A stretch of 64,000 nt of DNA from JAFDWI01 sp964449375. Lineage in GTDB: Bacteria; Actinomycetota; Acidimicrobiia; Acidimicrobiales; Iamiaceae. The stretch lies in assembly GCA_964449375.1 (NCBI GenBank), contig CAYVAS010000001.1:57437-121436 (forward strand), written 5' to 3'. This document shows, piece after piece, positions 44,550 to 52,658 of the stretch. Both the position numbers and the translations under genes were made by a program. Under the pieces are notes generated by a model. The model made no database searches and was not told the DNA's origin. It was given only the letters and a program-made list of their open reading frames with translations. Each line of letters opens with the position of its first letter. Within the stretch, counting starts at the first letter, position 1.

Positions 44550-46660
44550 CGGAGGGACACCGCCTGCAGGTCGACCACGGCCCGGCGGGCCTCCAGGATC
44601 GCTTCGTGCACGGTGCGGGGCGCCACGGCGTCGCCGATGCGGGGACCGGGCTGTCCGGCGGTGTGCCACAGGTCGTCGTCGGGAAGCCGGAACCCGGCGT
44701 CGATCACCCAGTCGGCACGCAGGGTGCGCGTTTCGCCGGTGAAGCGGTCCTCGAGGGTGACGGTCACCCGGCCGTGTTTGCCGGGTTTGCCCACGCGGCG
44801 CACCAGGGTGCGGCGTTCGATGACCACCCCGGCCTGTTGCAGGCGTCCGTTGGCCGGCGCGAGGTCACCGGTGCGGGCCAGTTCGTTGCCGGCGAGGTGG
44901 TCCTGGGTGACCAGGTGCACCCGGGCGCCCGGGCGGCGGGCCAGGGCTTCGGCCACGGCGACGCCGATGGGCCCACCGATCGGGTCGAGCACCACCAGCA
45001 CGGTGGGGTCTCCTTCGGCGTCGCCGGCGGCATCGTCACCGGCACCGACTTCGGTTTCGGCTCCTGGCAGGACGACTTCGCCGGGCAGCAGTGGGGCGCC
45101 GTCGGTGACGCCGGTGGCCCAGTGGGCGGTGAGGTCCGCGGCCGAGACGATGCGCGCGTCGCCGCCTTTGGTGACCTTGTAGGGCGCGTCCCCGTCGACC
45201 GATCCGGTGGCCACGATCACCGCGTCGCCCGCGTCCAGCGCGGCGCGGACGTCGTCGGCGCCGACGCGGTGGCCGGTGGTGAGCTCCACGCCGAGGCGGT
45301 CGCATTCGCGCAGCAGCCAGTCGGCGAGGTCGCCCAGGACCGGGTTGCCAGAGGCGGGCACCTCGAAGCGCAGCCGGTGGGCCGGACGATCGGTGGCTTC
45401 CACGACCCGCACCCGGTGGCCCAGCAACGCCGCGACCCGGGCGGCTTCGAGCCCGCCGGGCCCGGCTCCCACCACGAGCACGTCACGACCCCCGGAGGGA
45501 GACGGCGTGCGCTGGTCGTCGCCGACGGGCGCCGGGTCGTCGAGTTCATGGCCGGCGGAGGGGTCGGTGATGCACGACACGATGGGGTTGCGGGCGTCGC
45601 GCACCTGGCAGAGCTGGTTGCAACGCACACAGGGGCGGATCTCGGCGAGGCGTCCCTGGGCGACCTTGGCGCCCAGGGCGGCATCCGCGATCTGGGCTCG
45701 GGTCATCTCGACCAGGTCGGCGACCCCGTCGGCGAGCGCCGCGTCGGCCATGGCCGGGTCGGTCACCGAGCCCTGCAGCACGACCGGGACCGTGGATCCG
45801 GCAGCGCGCAGGGCCTGGCGGATCGCGGCGCACAGGTCGCGGTTGAATCCGGGGGCCTCGTGGAAGTCGGGCCGGGTGGCGTTGGTGGTGAAGATCGAGC
45901 CGCGCACCACCACCAGGTAGTCGACCATCGGGGCGAGCGCGACGGCCACCTCGGCGGCCGCCTCGGGGGTGAGCCCGGCCCAGGGGGCCAGCTCGTCACA
46001 GCTCAGCCGCAACCCCAGCAGCTTCGTCGGTTCCCCGGCGTGGGTGTCGAGGCCGCGGCGGGCTGCTTCGAGCGCGCCGCGGGCGAAGGCCAGCCGGTCG
46101 GTGCCCCAGGTGTCGTCGCGCTGGTTGGTGAGCCCGGAGAGGAACTGGCGGATCAGCGAGTACTGGCCGGCGTTGACCTCGACGCCGTCCAGGCCGCTGG
46201 TCGCGGCGAGCTGCGCGGCCTGCTCGAATCCGGCGAGTACCGCGTCGATGTCGTCGGGTTCCATCCACTTGGGCACCTCGCGGCTGTTGACCTCGGGCAC
46301 CCGGGAGGGGGCGAGCATGGGCTGCTGGTGGTAGGCGGAGGAACCCTGGCCACCGGCGTGGCCGAGCGCGGCGAGCACCAACGTGCCGGTGCCCGTGGCC
46401 CGCACCGCGTCGACGACCGCCTGCCAGCCGGGTCCGGCCTCGGTGGCCAGGGGGGCACGCTCGTAGGGCCAGTCCGAGTCGTGGACCGAGGCCTCCTCGG
46501 TGACGATCACCCCGGCGCCGCCCGCGGCGCGCCGCGCGTAGTAGGCGGCGTGCCGGTCCGAGACGGCCCGACCTCGGGCCAGGTTGGTCTCGTGGGGACC
46601 GAAAAGCAGCCGGTTCGGGGCCTCCAGGTCGCCGAGCGCGACCGGGTCGGTCAGCTTCAC
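44546..46660 (-). CDS. Mycofactocin-associated FadH/OYE-type oxidoreductase 1
   Basis: 704 residues from GTG 46660. OYE barrel (APNRLLFGPHETNLARG, GLDGVEVNAGQYSLIRQFLS), Fe-S region CVRCNQLCQVRDARNP with VSCITDP, and nucleotide-binding domain DVLVVGAGPGGLEAARVA. It is paralogous to the next gene but divergent, and the early barrel has ALGHAGGQGSSAY where other family members have an NHxG motif. It starts 25 bp after mftC. Role in mycofactocin reduction/oxidation or substrate metabolism is inference. Confidence 0.87.
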   Translation of the reverse strand: MKLTDPVALGDLEAPNRLLFGPHETNLARGRAVSDRHAAYYARRAAGGAGVIVTEEASVHDSDWPYERAPLATEAGPGWQAVVDAVRATGTGTLVLAALGHAGGQGSSAYHQQPMLAPSRVPEVNSREVPKWMEPDDIDAVLAGFEQAAQLAATSGLDGVEVNAGQYSLIRQFLSGLTNQRDDTWGTDRLAFARGALEAARRGLDTHAGEPTKLLGLRLSCDELAPWAGLTPEAAAEVAVALAPMVDYLVVVRGSIFTTNATRPDFHEAPGFNRDLCAAIRQALRAAGSTVPVVLQGSVTDPAMADAALADGVADLVEMTRAQIADAALGAKVAQGRLAEIRPCVRCNQLCQVRDARNPIVSCITDPSAGHELDDPAPVGDDQRTPSPSGGRDVLVVGAGPGGLEAARVAALLGHRVRVVEATDRPAHRLRFEVPASGNPVLGDLADWLLRECDRLGVELTTGHRVGADDVRAALDAGDAVIVATGSVDGDAPYKVTKGGDARIVSAADLTAHWATGVTDGAPLLPGEVVLPGAETEVGAGDDAAGDAEGDPTVLVVLDPIGGPIGVAVAEALARRPGARVHLVTQDHLAGNELARTGDLAPANGRLQQAGVVIERRTLVRRVGKPGKHGRVTVTLEDRFTGETRTLRADWVIDAGFRLPDDDLWHTAGQPGPRIGDAVAPRTVHEAILEARRAVVDLQAVSLR

Positions 46661-46685
46661 CGTGGCCGCATCGCCGTGGTCCCGC

Positions 46686-47822
46686 TCACCGTTCGGCGCT
46701 GAGGACGGTCGACTTCGCGCCGAGCGCGACGGGGACCGGCTTGGAGTGGCCCGGGCCCACTTCGGGTCGGCGCACCCCGGCCTTGGCGGCCTGGATGAGC
46801 GCGACCTCGCCGTGGCCGTTCACACATTCGGGGTCGGGCCCGTCCAGGGGCAGTCCGGTGAAGAACTTGGTGGCCATGCACCCGCCGCGGCACGAGTCGT
46901 ACATCTGGCAGGTGCTGCACGCCCCGGCCGGATCCGCGGGGTCCCGGTAGGCGGCGAAGGTGGGTGAGGTGCGCCACACGGCGGTGAAGCCGCCCGGGTC
47001 GCGGACCGAACCGCCCTTGAAGGCGTCGTGCATCACGAAGGGGCAGGCGTACACGTCACCGATGGGGTCGACCAGGCACACGACCCGGCCTGCTCCACAC
47101 ATCGACAGTCCGGGCAGGGACTCGCCGAGCGCGTTCAGGTGGAAGAACGAGTCGCCGGTGAGGGTGTCGGGGTGGTCCTGGAGCCAGTGGTAGATGGTGC
47201 GTTGCTGGGCGTTGGTGGGGTGCAGGTCGTGCCAGGATTCAGCGCCCCGCCCCGAGGGTCGCAGCCGGGTGACCCGGAGCTGGGCGCCGAAGCGGTCGGC
47301 GAGCGCGGCGAAGTCGTCGAGTTCGGCGACGTTGTGGCGGGTCATGACGATCGAGATCTTGAAGGGCCCGAAGTCCGCGTCGGCCAGGTGTTCCATGGCG
47401 CGCACCGCGGTGGCGAAGCTGCCTTCACCGCGCACCGCGTCGTTGACCTCGGCGGAGGCGCCGTCGATGGAGATCTGCAGGTCCAGGTAGTCCATGACGG
47501 CCAGGCGGCGGGCGACCGCGGCGTCGATGCGTGAACCGTTGGTCGAGAACTTGACCCCGACCCGGTTGTCGATGGCGTAGTCGATCAACTCGAAGAAGTC
47601 GCGGCGGATGGTGGGTTCGCCGCCGCCGATGTTCACGTAGAACACGCCCATGGCGGCCCATTCGTCGATGAGCGCCTTGCATTCGTCGGTGGTCAGTTCA
47701 CGCGGGTCGCGGCGGCCCGACGAGGACAGGCAGTGCACGCAGGCCAGGTTGCAGGCGTAGGTGAGTTCCCAGGTCAGACAGATCGGGGCGTCCAGGCCCC
47801 GTTCGAGGTCATCGACCAGCAT
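46686..47822 (-). CDS. mftC: Radical SAM maturase MftC
   Basis: 378 residues. The radical SAM cluster ligands are C24, C28 and C31 (TYACNLACVHC), and the SAM-binding GGEP is in YVNIGGGEPTIRRDF. The C-terminal SPASM domain holds the auxiliary-cluster cysteines (LSMCGAGRVVCLVDP, YACPFVMHD, ACSTCQMYDSCRGGCMA). MftC decarboxylates the C-terminal Tyr of MftA and then joins it to the preceding Val. It starts within the last codons of mftB (14-bp overlap). Confidence 0.96.
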   Translation of the reverse strand: MLVDDLERGLDAPICLTWELTYACNLACVHCLSSSGRRDPRELTTDECKALIDEWAAMGVFYVNIGGGEPTIRRDFFELIDYAIDNRVGVKFSTNGSRIDAAVARRLAVMDYLDLQISIDGASAEVNDAVRGEGSFATAVRAMEHLADADFGPFKISIVMTRHNVAELDDFAALADRFGAQLRVTRLRPSGRGAESWHDLHPTNAQQRTIYHWLQDHPDTLTGDSFFHLNALGESLPGLSMCGAGRVVCLVDPIGDVYACPFVMHDAFKGGSVRDPGGFTAVWRTSPTFAAYRDPADPAGACSTCQMYDSCRGGCMATKFFTGLPLDGPDPECVNGHGEVALIQAAKAGVRRPEVGPGHSKPVPVALGAKSTVLSAER

Positions 47823-48093
47823 CGGTGTCGTTCCCTTCGATCACGCCGGCTTCGGCGAGGTTGGTCAATGCCGCCAGAAACGACGGGTGCCGGGCCTCGG
47901 CGATCCCGGCGGCGGCGAGCGCGCCGGCCGCGTCGGGGGCCTCGTCCAGGGCTTCGACGACCCGCACGATGTCGGGTGAGCGCAGAAACACCAGCCGGCG
48001 GTTGTCGTAGTTGTAGGCCAGCGCGCCGAAGGGTTCGGGCCGCAGAGCGACGCTGGGGTTCAACCGGTAGGGCCGGTCGAGGGTGACGGGCAT
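47809..48093 (-). CDS. mftB: Mycofactocin precursor-binding chaperone MftB
   Basis: 94 residues, a small winged-helix RiPP recognition element. The family signature LNPSVALRPEPFGALAYNYD and RRLVFLRSPDIVRVVEAL is plain. MftB binds the MftA leader and presents the core to MftC. ATG 48093 lies 25 bp after mftA and the end overlaps mftC by 14 bp. Confidence 0.96.
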   Translation of the reverse strand: MPVTLDRPYRLNPSVALRPEPFGALAYNYDNRRLVFLRSPDIVRVVEALDEAPDAAGALAAAGIAEARHPSFLAALTNLAEAGVIEGNDTDAGR

Positions 48094-48118
48094 GGGCGTG
48101 GCGGACCGGGGGGCTGGT

Positions 48119-48268
48119 TCAGTAGACGCCGCACATGCCGTCGATGGAGATCTCCTCGACGAGCACTTCGACCTCGGCGGTGTCGGGGGCCGGTCCGGGG
48201 TGGGCGGCCTCGTCGGGTTCGGTGGATCGCCCCTGGGAGGTTCGGGTGGTGGCTTCCGTGGTCGACAT
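48119..48268 (-). CDS. mftA: Mycofactocin precursor peptide MftA
   Basis: 49 residues from ATG 48268, with AAGGGG ending 7 nt upstream. The C-terminus is VEEISIDGMCGVY, the near-invariant MftA core; V48 and Y49 become the redox-active pyrrolidinone of mycofactocin. Residues 1-30 are a variable Thr/Pro-rich stretch. The frame remains open to 48322, but the ATG with ribosome site gives the normal length. It is the first gene of the ten-gene operon and divergent from the alcohol dehydrogenase. Confidence 0.96.
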   Translation of the reverse strand: MSTTEATTRTSQGRSTEPDEAAHPGPAPDTAEVEVLVEEISIDGMCGVY

Positions 48269-48325
48269 GACGTTCCCCTTGCTGCTGCCGGTGGGCTCGA
48301 TGACGAGCCTGATGTGTGGCACCCG

Positions 48326-48331
48326 ACCCTA
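48326..48331 (-). promoter_or_regulatory. Candidate -10 box (TAGGGT) for the mycofactocin operon
   Basis: Read on the minus strand, 48331-48326 is TAGGGT, about 58 bp before the mftA ATG. No good -35 is seen at the right spacing, but that region contains the inverted repeat at 48354-48369. Confidence 0.35.
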
Positions 48332-48353
48332 CCGGGGGACGACGGGCGGATTC

Positions 48354-48369
48354 ACATGCACCGGCATGT
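48354..48369. promoter_or_regulatory. Inverted repeat in the mftA/alcohol dehydrogenase divergent region
   Basis: ACATGC-ACCG-GCATGT is a perfect 6-4-6 inverted repeat. It lies between the two divergent start codons and over the expected -35 position of the mftA promoter, a plausible operator for a regulator controlling cofactor and enzyme together. The regulator is unknown. Confidence 0.4.
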
Positions 48370-48406
48370 CCGACCGGTGGGATCGAAAGGGCCTTCGAGG
48401 ATCGGG

Positions 48407-48435
48407 ATGACCGGCTCCGGACACCGATGTAGGGT
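48407..48435 (+). promoter_or_regulatory. Candidate promoter of the alcohol dehydrogenase gene
   Basis: ATGACC (48407-48412) and TAGGGT (48430-48435) are 17 bp apart, about 52 bp before the ATG at 48488. The -10 box is identical to that proposed for mftA on the other strand. Confidence 0.4.
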
Positions 48436-48487
48436 GAGGCGACCACGAGCCGGATCCATCCGAAGCACCGACAAGGGGACGACCATC

Positions 48488-49600
48488 ATGGAGACCAAAG
48501 CCGCCGTTCTGCGTGAACTGCACGCACCCTGGAGCGTCGAGACGATCACGCTCGATCCGCCCAAGGCCGGCGAGGTGCTCGTCGAGATGCACGCTTCGGG
48601 CATGTGTCATTCCGATGAGCATCTCGTGACCGGCGACCTGGCCGCGGCGCTGCCGATGATCGGTGGGCACGAGGGCGCCGGCGTTGTGCTCGAGGTCGGC
48701 GAGGGCGTCACCAACGTGGCGCCCGGCGACCACGTGGTGTTCAGCTTCGTACCCGCCTGTGGCCAGTGTCCGTCGTGTGCGAGCGGGCACTCGAACCTTT
48801 GCGACAACGGTGCCGCGTTGCTGCTGGGGATCCAGCTCGATGGCACCACCCGGCACCACAGCGCCGACGGTGAGGACATCTACACGATGGTGTGTCTGGG
48901 CACCTTTGCCGAACACACCGTGGTCAACGCGTACAGCTGCGTGAAGATCGACCCGCAGATCCCCTTGGAGCTGGCCTGTCTGGTGGGCTGTGGGGTGACC
49001 ACCGGTTGGGGGTCGTCGGTGTACGCCGGTGACATTCGCCCGGGTGAGAACGTGGCCGTGATCGGCATCGGTGGGATCGGAGCCGCCGCACTCCAGGGCG
49101 CCAAGGCGGCCGGGGCGCGCAACATCATCGCGGTCGACCCGGTGGAGTCCAAGCGCGAGCTGGCCAAGAAGTTCGGCGCCACCCACACCGCGGCGAGCCT
49201 GGCGGAGGCCACCGGTGTGATCGCCGAGGCCACCTGGGGCCGCAACTGCGACGTGATCGTGTGCGCGATGGGCGTGGGCGACGGCGAGCAGATCGGGTCG
49301 ATCATGGCCCTGACCGCCAAGCGCGGCCGGGTCGTGGTGACCAACGTGCACCCGATGAGCGAGGACCACATCCAGATCGGGATGACGGACCTGACCCTGA
49401 TGGAGAAGAAGCTGATCGGCACGATCTTCGGGTCGGCGAACCCCAAGGCCGACATCCCCAAGCTGCTCGAGCTGTTCAGCCTCGGCCAGTTGGACCTGGC
49501 GGGCATGGTCACCAAGGAGTACGCGCTCGAGGACGTCAACCAGGGCTACGAGGACATGCGGGCCGGCAAGAACATCCGGGGTGTGCTCCGCTACAAGTAG
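48488..49600 (+). CDS. NDMA-dependent (mycofactocin-linked) zinc alcohol dehydrogenase
   Basis: 370 residues from ATG 48488, with an AAGGGG ribosome site 9 nt upstream. Catalytic zinc residues C40 (ASGMCHSDEH) and H61-E62 (IGGHEGAG); structural zinc C91, C94, C97, C105; NAD site VAVIGIGGIGAAALQGAKAAGA. The Rxyl_3153-type family it matches (FVPACGQCPSC, GTFAEHTVV, LACLVGCGVTTGWGS) holds NAD tightly and needs an artificial acceptor in vitro or mycofactocin in vivo. Its position, divergent from mftA across 219 bp with mirrored -10 boxes, supports that link. It probably oxidises primary alcohols. Confidence 0.92.
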   Translation: METKAAVLRELHAPWSVETITLDPPKAGEVLVEMHASGMCHSDEHLVTGDLAAALPMIGGHEGAGVVLEVGEGVTNVAPGDHVVFSFVPACGQCPSCASGHSNLCDNGAALLLGIQLDGTTRHHSADGEDIYTMVCLGTFAEHTVVNAYSCVKIDPQIPLELACLVGCGVTTGWGSSVYAGDIRPGENVAVIGIGGIGAAALQGAKAAGARNIIAVDPVESKRELAKKFGATHTAASLAEATGVIAEATWGRNCDVIVCAMGVGDGEQIGSIMALTAKRGRVVVTNVHPMSEDHIQIGMTDLTLMEKKLIGTIFGSANPKADIPKLLELFSLGQLDLAGMVTKEYALEDVNQGYEDMRAGKNIRGVLRYK

Positions 49601-49687
49601 GGCGCCCGCCATCGAAAACCGTGGAAGCGTCGCGCGCGTCCCGACACCGCGCTGCGCGGTCGGACTCGCCGATCGGCTGGTCCTCAT

Positions 49688-49707
49688 AGGTTACCGGCCG
49701 GTAACCT
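49688..49707. promoter_or_regulatory. Perfect 20-bp palindromic operator upstream of the tetR gene
   Basis: AGGTTACCGGCCGGTAACCT reads the same on both strands. It lies 62 bp before the TetR start. A related site (16 of 20 bases) lies upstream of the acyl-CoA dehydrogenase at 52659-52678. The GTTACC/GGTAAC half-sites resemble those of TetR-type fatty-acid regulators, so autoregulation is likely. Confidence 0.7.
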
Positions 49708-49769
49708 GCCGGTGATCCGAGCCGCGACGCCCCCCGGGTGTCGGGCATCCTCAACCGAACCGGAGCGGT

Positions 49770-50366
49770 GTGTCGACTCGCCTGCCTGCATTGGAACGTC
49801 GCCGGCAACTCCTCGACGTTGCGCTGGTCGAGTTCGCGCGGGACGGGTTCCAGGGCACGTCGATGAACCGGATCGCGGAGGCCGCCGGAGTGACCAAGCC
49901 GGTGCTGTACCAGCACTTCGCCTCGAAACGGGCGCTGTTCGGCGAGCTCCTGGTGGACGTCGGCGAGCAGCTCGCCGCCGAGATCCTGGAGGCGACCACG
50001 CACGCGTCATCACCACGCGGCCAGGTCGCCGACGGCTTCCAGGCCTATTTCCGGTTCGTGGCCCGCAACCGCGACGCGTTCTTCGTGCTCTTCGGCGCCG
50101 CGACCTCCCGGGACCCCGAGTTCCGGGCGACCGTGCGCCGCTTCGAAGCCAACATGGCCCAGACGATCGCGGCGCTGATCGTGATCGAGGGCCTCACCGC
50201 CGAACAGCGTCTGCTCCTGGGCCAGGGCATCGTGGGCATCGCCGAGGTCACCTCCCGGCACTGGCTGCGTCCGGCCACCGAACCGCTGGACCCCTCCCCC
50301 GAGGCGCTCGCCGCGCAGGTGGCGACCCTGGCCTGGTCGGGGTTGCGAGGTATCGAAGCTCCCTGA
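49770..50366 (+). CDS. TetR/AcrR family transcriptional regulator
   Basis: 198 residues from GTG 49770. N-terminal helix-turn-helix ERRRQLLDVALVEFARDGFQ, TSMNRIAEAAGVTKPVLYQHF and ASKRALFGELL is canonical TetR. The C-terminal ligand domain includes VADGFQAYFRFVARNRDAFFVLFG. The palindromes at 49688 and 52659 suggest it represses itself and the convergently transcribed acyl-CoA dehydrogenase, with an acyl-CoA as a reasonable ligand. It could also be the regulator of the nearby mycofactocin genes, but their control region lacks this palindrome. Confidence 0.88.
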   Translation: MSTRLPALERRRQLLDVALVEFARDGFQGTSMNRIAEAAGVTKPVLYQHFASKRALFGELLVDVGEQLAAEILEATTHASSPRGQVADGFQAYFRFVARNRDAFFVLFGAATSRDPEFRATVRRFEANMAQTIAALIVIEGLTAEQRLLLGQGIVGIAEVTSRHWLRPATEPLDPSPEALAAQVATLAWSGLRGIEAP

Positions 50367-50509
50367 CCGCGCCGGTTCCGATGGGCCGGGTCGTCGGCAT
50401 CGCCGGTCCTGACCGGCCCGCCCTCGGGTGCAACGTGGGCGGTCTCGGAGGTCGACGGGGCTTGACTAGGGTCCGGGCCAACCTGTCCCCTGAGAGAGTG
50501 AGCGAACCG

Positions 50510-51334
50510 ATGAGCGGCTTTCGAGTCGTCGCCGACGTCCGGGTCGAAGAGGTCGAGGGCGCCGTGTTGGTGTTCCACCCCGCCGCACCCGAGGTCTATG
50601 AACTGGTCGGAGCCGAAGCCGAGGTCATGCGCCTGGTGCGCTCGGGCGGCACCGAGGTCCCGGCTCACCTGACCAGGGCCATGGCCGCGCTGGTGCACCT
50701 GGGGCTGGTCGAAGCCGACGGCTGGGACCGCCGCCGGGTACTGCTCGCCGGTGGCGCCCTCGCCGCCGCCGGAGTGGCCACGATCGCGCTGCCCAGCGTG
50801 GCCGCGGCGGCATCGAGCCCGGGCGGTGGGACCGTGGACCCGCCACCGCCTGATCCGCTTCAACTGCTGATCAACCCCAGTTTCGACGACGGTGAGACCG
50901 GCTGGTCCTCCTCCGACGGGTTTCAGGAGTATTCTGGCTCGAGCGGGATCCTGCCGGCGATCGCCAACGGTGCCCTGTACTTTTCGTTCCGGTACTCGAC
51001 CGTGGTCAGCCAGTCGGCATCGGTGCCCCCGCTCGACTCCTATGACCAGATCGTGGCGAGCATCCGCGTCAGCACCTGGGCGGGCGAGGACCGTGGCTGG
51101 TTCGAGTTCCGGATCCGCTTTTTCGACGGCACCGACACGCAGATCGCGTCGCGCAGCATCCCGCGGTCCTCGCCACAATCGCCCACGACGTTCCCGCTCT
51201 CGATCAGTCGATCCGACTTCGCCGAGTTCGACGACATCGCGTCGGTGACGGTCGAGGTCCAGGGCGCCGACGAACGAGGTTGGGCAGGCAACTACGGGCC
51301 GATCGTGGACTTCATCACCGTCGAGGTGAGCTGA
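50510..51334 (+). CDS. PqqD-like domain fused to a Tat-signal extracytoplasmic domain
   Basis: 274 residues from ATG 50510; an in-frame GTG at 50498 is equally possible. Residues 1-68 look like a PqqD-type winged helix (VEEVEGAVLVFHPAAPEVYELVG, ending LVHLGLVEADG). Immediately after comes a twin-arginine-like signal, DRRRVLLAGGALAAAGVATI, ending PSVAAAAS. The rest resembles a beta-sandwich carbohydrate-binding module (LINPSFDDGETGWSS). A Tat signal preceded by 70 cytoplasmic residues is odd; it may be an inward-facing sensor on a membrane anchor. It is 131 bp after tetR and has no recognised partner. Confidence 0.6.
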   Translation: MSGFRVVADVRVEEVEGAVLVFHPAAPEVYELVGAEAEVMRLVRSGGTEVPAHLTRAMAALVHLGLVEADGWDRRRVLLAGGALAAAGVATIALPSVAAAASSPGGGTVDPPPPDPLQLLINPSFDDGETGWSSSDGFQEYSGSSGILPAIANGALYFSFRYSTVVSQSASVPPLDSYDQIVASIRVSTWAGEDRGWFEFRIRFFDGTDTQIASRSIPRSSPQSPTTFPLSISRSDFAEFDDIASVTVEVQGADERGWAGNYGPIVDFITVEVS

Positions 51335-51373
51335 ATCCCACCGGTCCGACGGGGCAGGCCGACACCGGGCCGG

Positions 51374-52609
51374 CTACTCGATGCGCATGCCCGAGATCGC
51401 CCGGGCGATGACGAGCTGCTGGATCTGCTCGGTGCCCTCGAAGATGTCCATGATCTTGGAGTCACGGTGCCAGCGCTCCACGGGGTACTCGCGCACGTAG
51501 CCGTAGCCGCCCAGGATCTGGATGGCCCGCTCGGTGACCCACACCGCGGTGCGAGCGGCCTTGAGCTTGGACTGGGAGCCCTCGGCGTGCACGTAGCCGC
51601 CGCCGTTGCGGGCCAGCCACGCGGCCCGCCACACCAACAGGCGCGACGCGTCGATCTCGGTCTTCATGTCGGCGAGCATGAACGAGATCGCCTGGTTCTC
51701 GATGATCGCCCGACCGAAGGCCTTGCGCTCCTTGGCGTAGTCCAGGGCGTACTCCCACGCGGCGCGAGCGATGCCCACGGCCATGGCGGCCACCGCGGGC
51801 CGGGTGGCTTCGAAGGTGGCCATGGCGGGCTGCTTGCCGCTGGTGCCGGCGCTCGGGTTCTTGGCGGCCTCACGGGCACGGGCGAGCTTCTCGTCCAGCT
51901 TCTCCTTGCCGCCCAGCAGGCACGAACCGGGCACGCGCACGTCGTCGAGGACGACCTCGGCGGTGTGGGAGGCCCGGATCCCCATCTTGGCGTACTTCTG
52001 GCCCTGGGACAGCCCCGGGGTGCCCGGGGGCACGATGAAGCTGGCCTGGCCCCGGCTCTTGAGTTCGGGGTCGACCGAGGCGACCACCACGTGCACGTCC
52101 GCGATGCCACCGTTGGTGATCCAGGCCTTGGTGCCGTTGAGGACCCACTCGTCGGAGGCCTCGTCGTAGACCGCCCGGGTGCGCAGGCTGGACACGTCCG
52201 ATCCGGCGTCGGGTTCGGACACACAGAACGCGCCGAGCTGGATCTTGTCGGGGGTGCCGTAGCACTGGGGCACCCACTCGAAGATCTGCTCGGGCGTGCC
52301 GTTGCCGGCGATCCCGGCGGCGGCCAGCCCGGAACCGAAGATGGCCAGCGCGATGCCGGCGTCGCCCCAGAACAGCTCCTCCAGGGCCACGGGCAGGGTG
52401 AGCCCGGTCTGGTCGCCCATCATGGCGTTGGCCATGAAGTCCATCGAGTACAGGCCGATCTTGGCGGCCTCCTCGACGATGGGGTACGGGAACTCTTCTT
52501 TCTCGTCCCACTCCTCCCCCGCGGGTCGCACGACGTTCTCGGCGAACTCGTGGACCCACTCCTGAATCTGGAGCTGTTCGTCGTTGAGCGACAGGGAGAA
52601 CTCGGACAT
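51374..52609 (-). CDS. Acyl-CoA dehydrogenase
   Basis: 411 residues from ATG 52609 (SEFSLSLNDEQLQIQEWVHE). FAD/substrate blocks FCVSEPDAGSDVSSL and KAWITNGGIADV, and the catalytic glutamate loop HRDSKIMDIFEGTEQIQ is intact. There is an insertion near residues 258-276 (AREAAKNPSAGTSGKQ). It oxidises an acyl-CoA to the enoyl-CoA with electrons to ETF. A TetR-type operator lies 50 bp upstream, so expression probably responds to acyl-CoA supply. Confidence 0.94.
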   Translation of the reverse strand: MSEFSLSLNDEQLQIQEWVHEFAENVVRPAGEEWDEKEEFPYPIVEEAAKIGLYSMDFMANAMMGDQTGLTLPVALEELFWGDAGIALAIFGSGLAAAGIAGNGTPEQIFEWVPQCYGTPDKIQLGAFCVSEPDAGSDVSSLRTRAVYDEASDEWVLNGTKAWITNGGIADVHVVVASVDPELKSRGQASFIVPPGTPGLSQGQKYAKMGIRASHTAEVVLDDVRVPGSCLLGGKEKLDEKLARAREAAKNPSAGTSGKQPAMATFEATRPAVAAMAVGIARAAWEYALDYAKERKAFGRAIIENQAISFMLADMKTEIDASRLLVWRAAWLARNGGGYVHAEGSQSKLKAARTAVWVTERAIQILGGYGYVREYPVERWHRDSKIMDIFEGTEQIQQLVIARAISGMRIE

Positions 52610-52658
52610 GGTGGCGGGTACCTCTACTGGTCGGGGGGTGCCGAACACGGACTTCCCC

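Noticed and set aside
42549..46660. Either OYE-type flavoenzyme as MftD itself
   Set aside because: MftD is a single-domain FMN enzyme related to lactate dehydrogenase LldD. These proteins are about 670-700 residues with Fe-S and NAD(P)H/FAD domains, so they are not MftD by homology, whatever they do.
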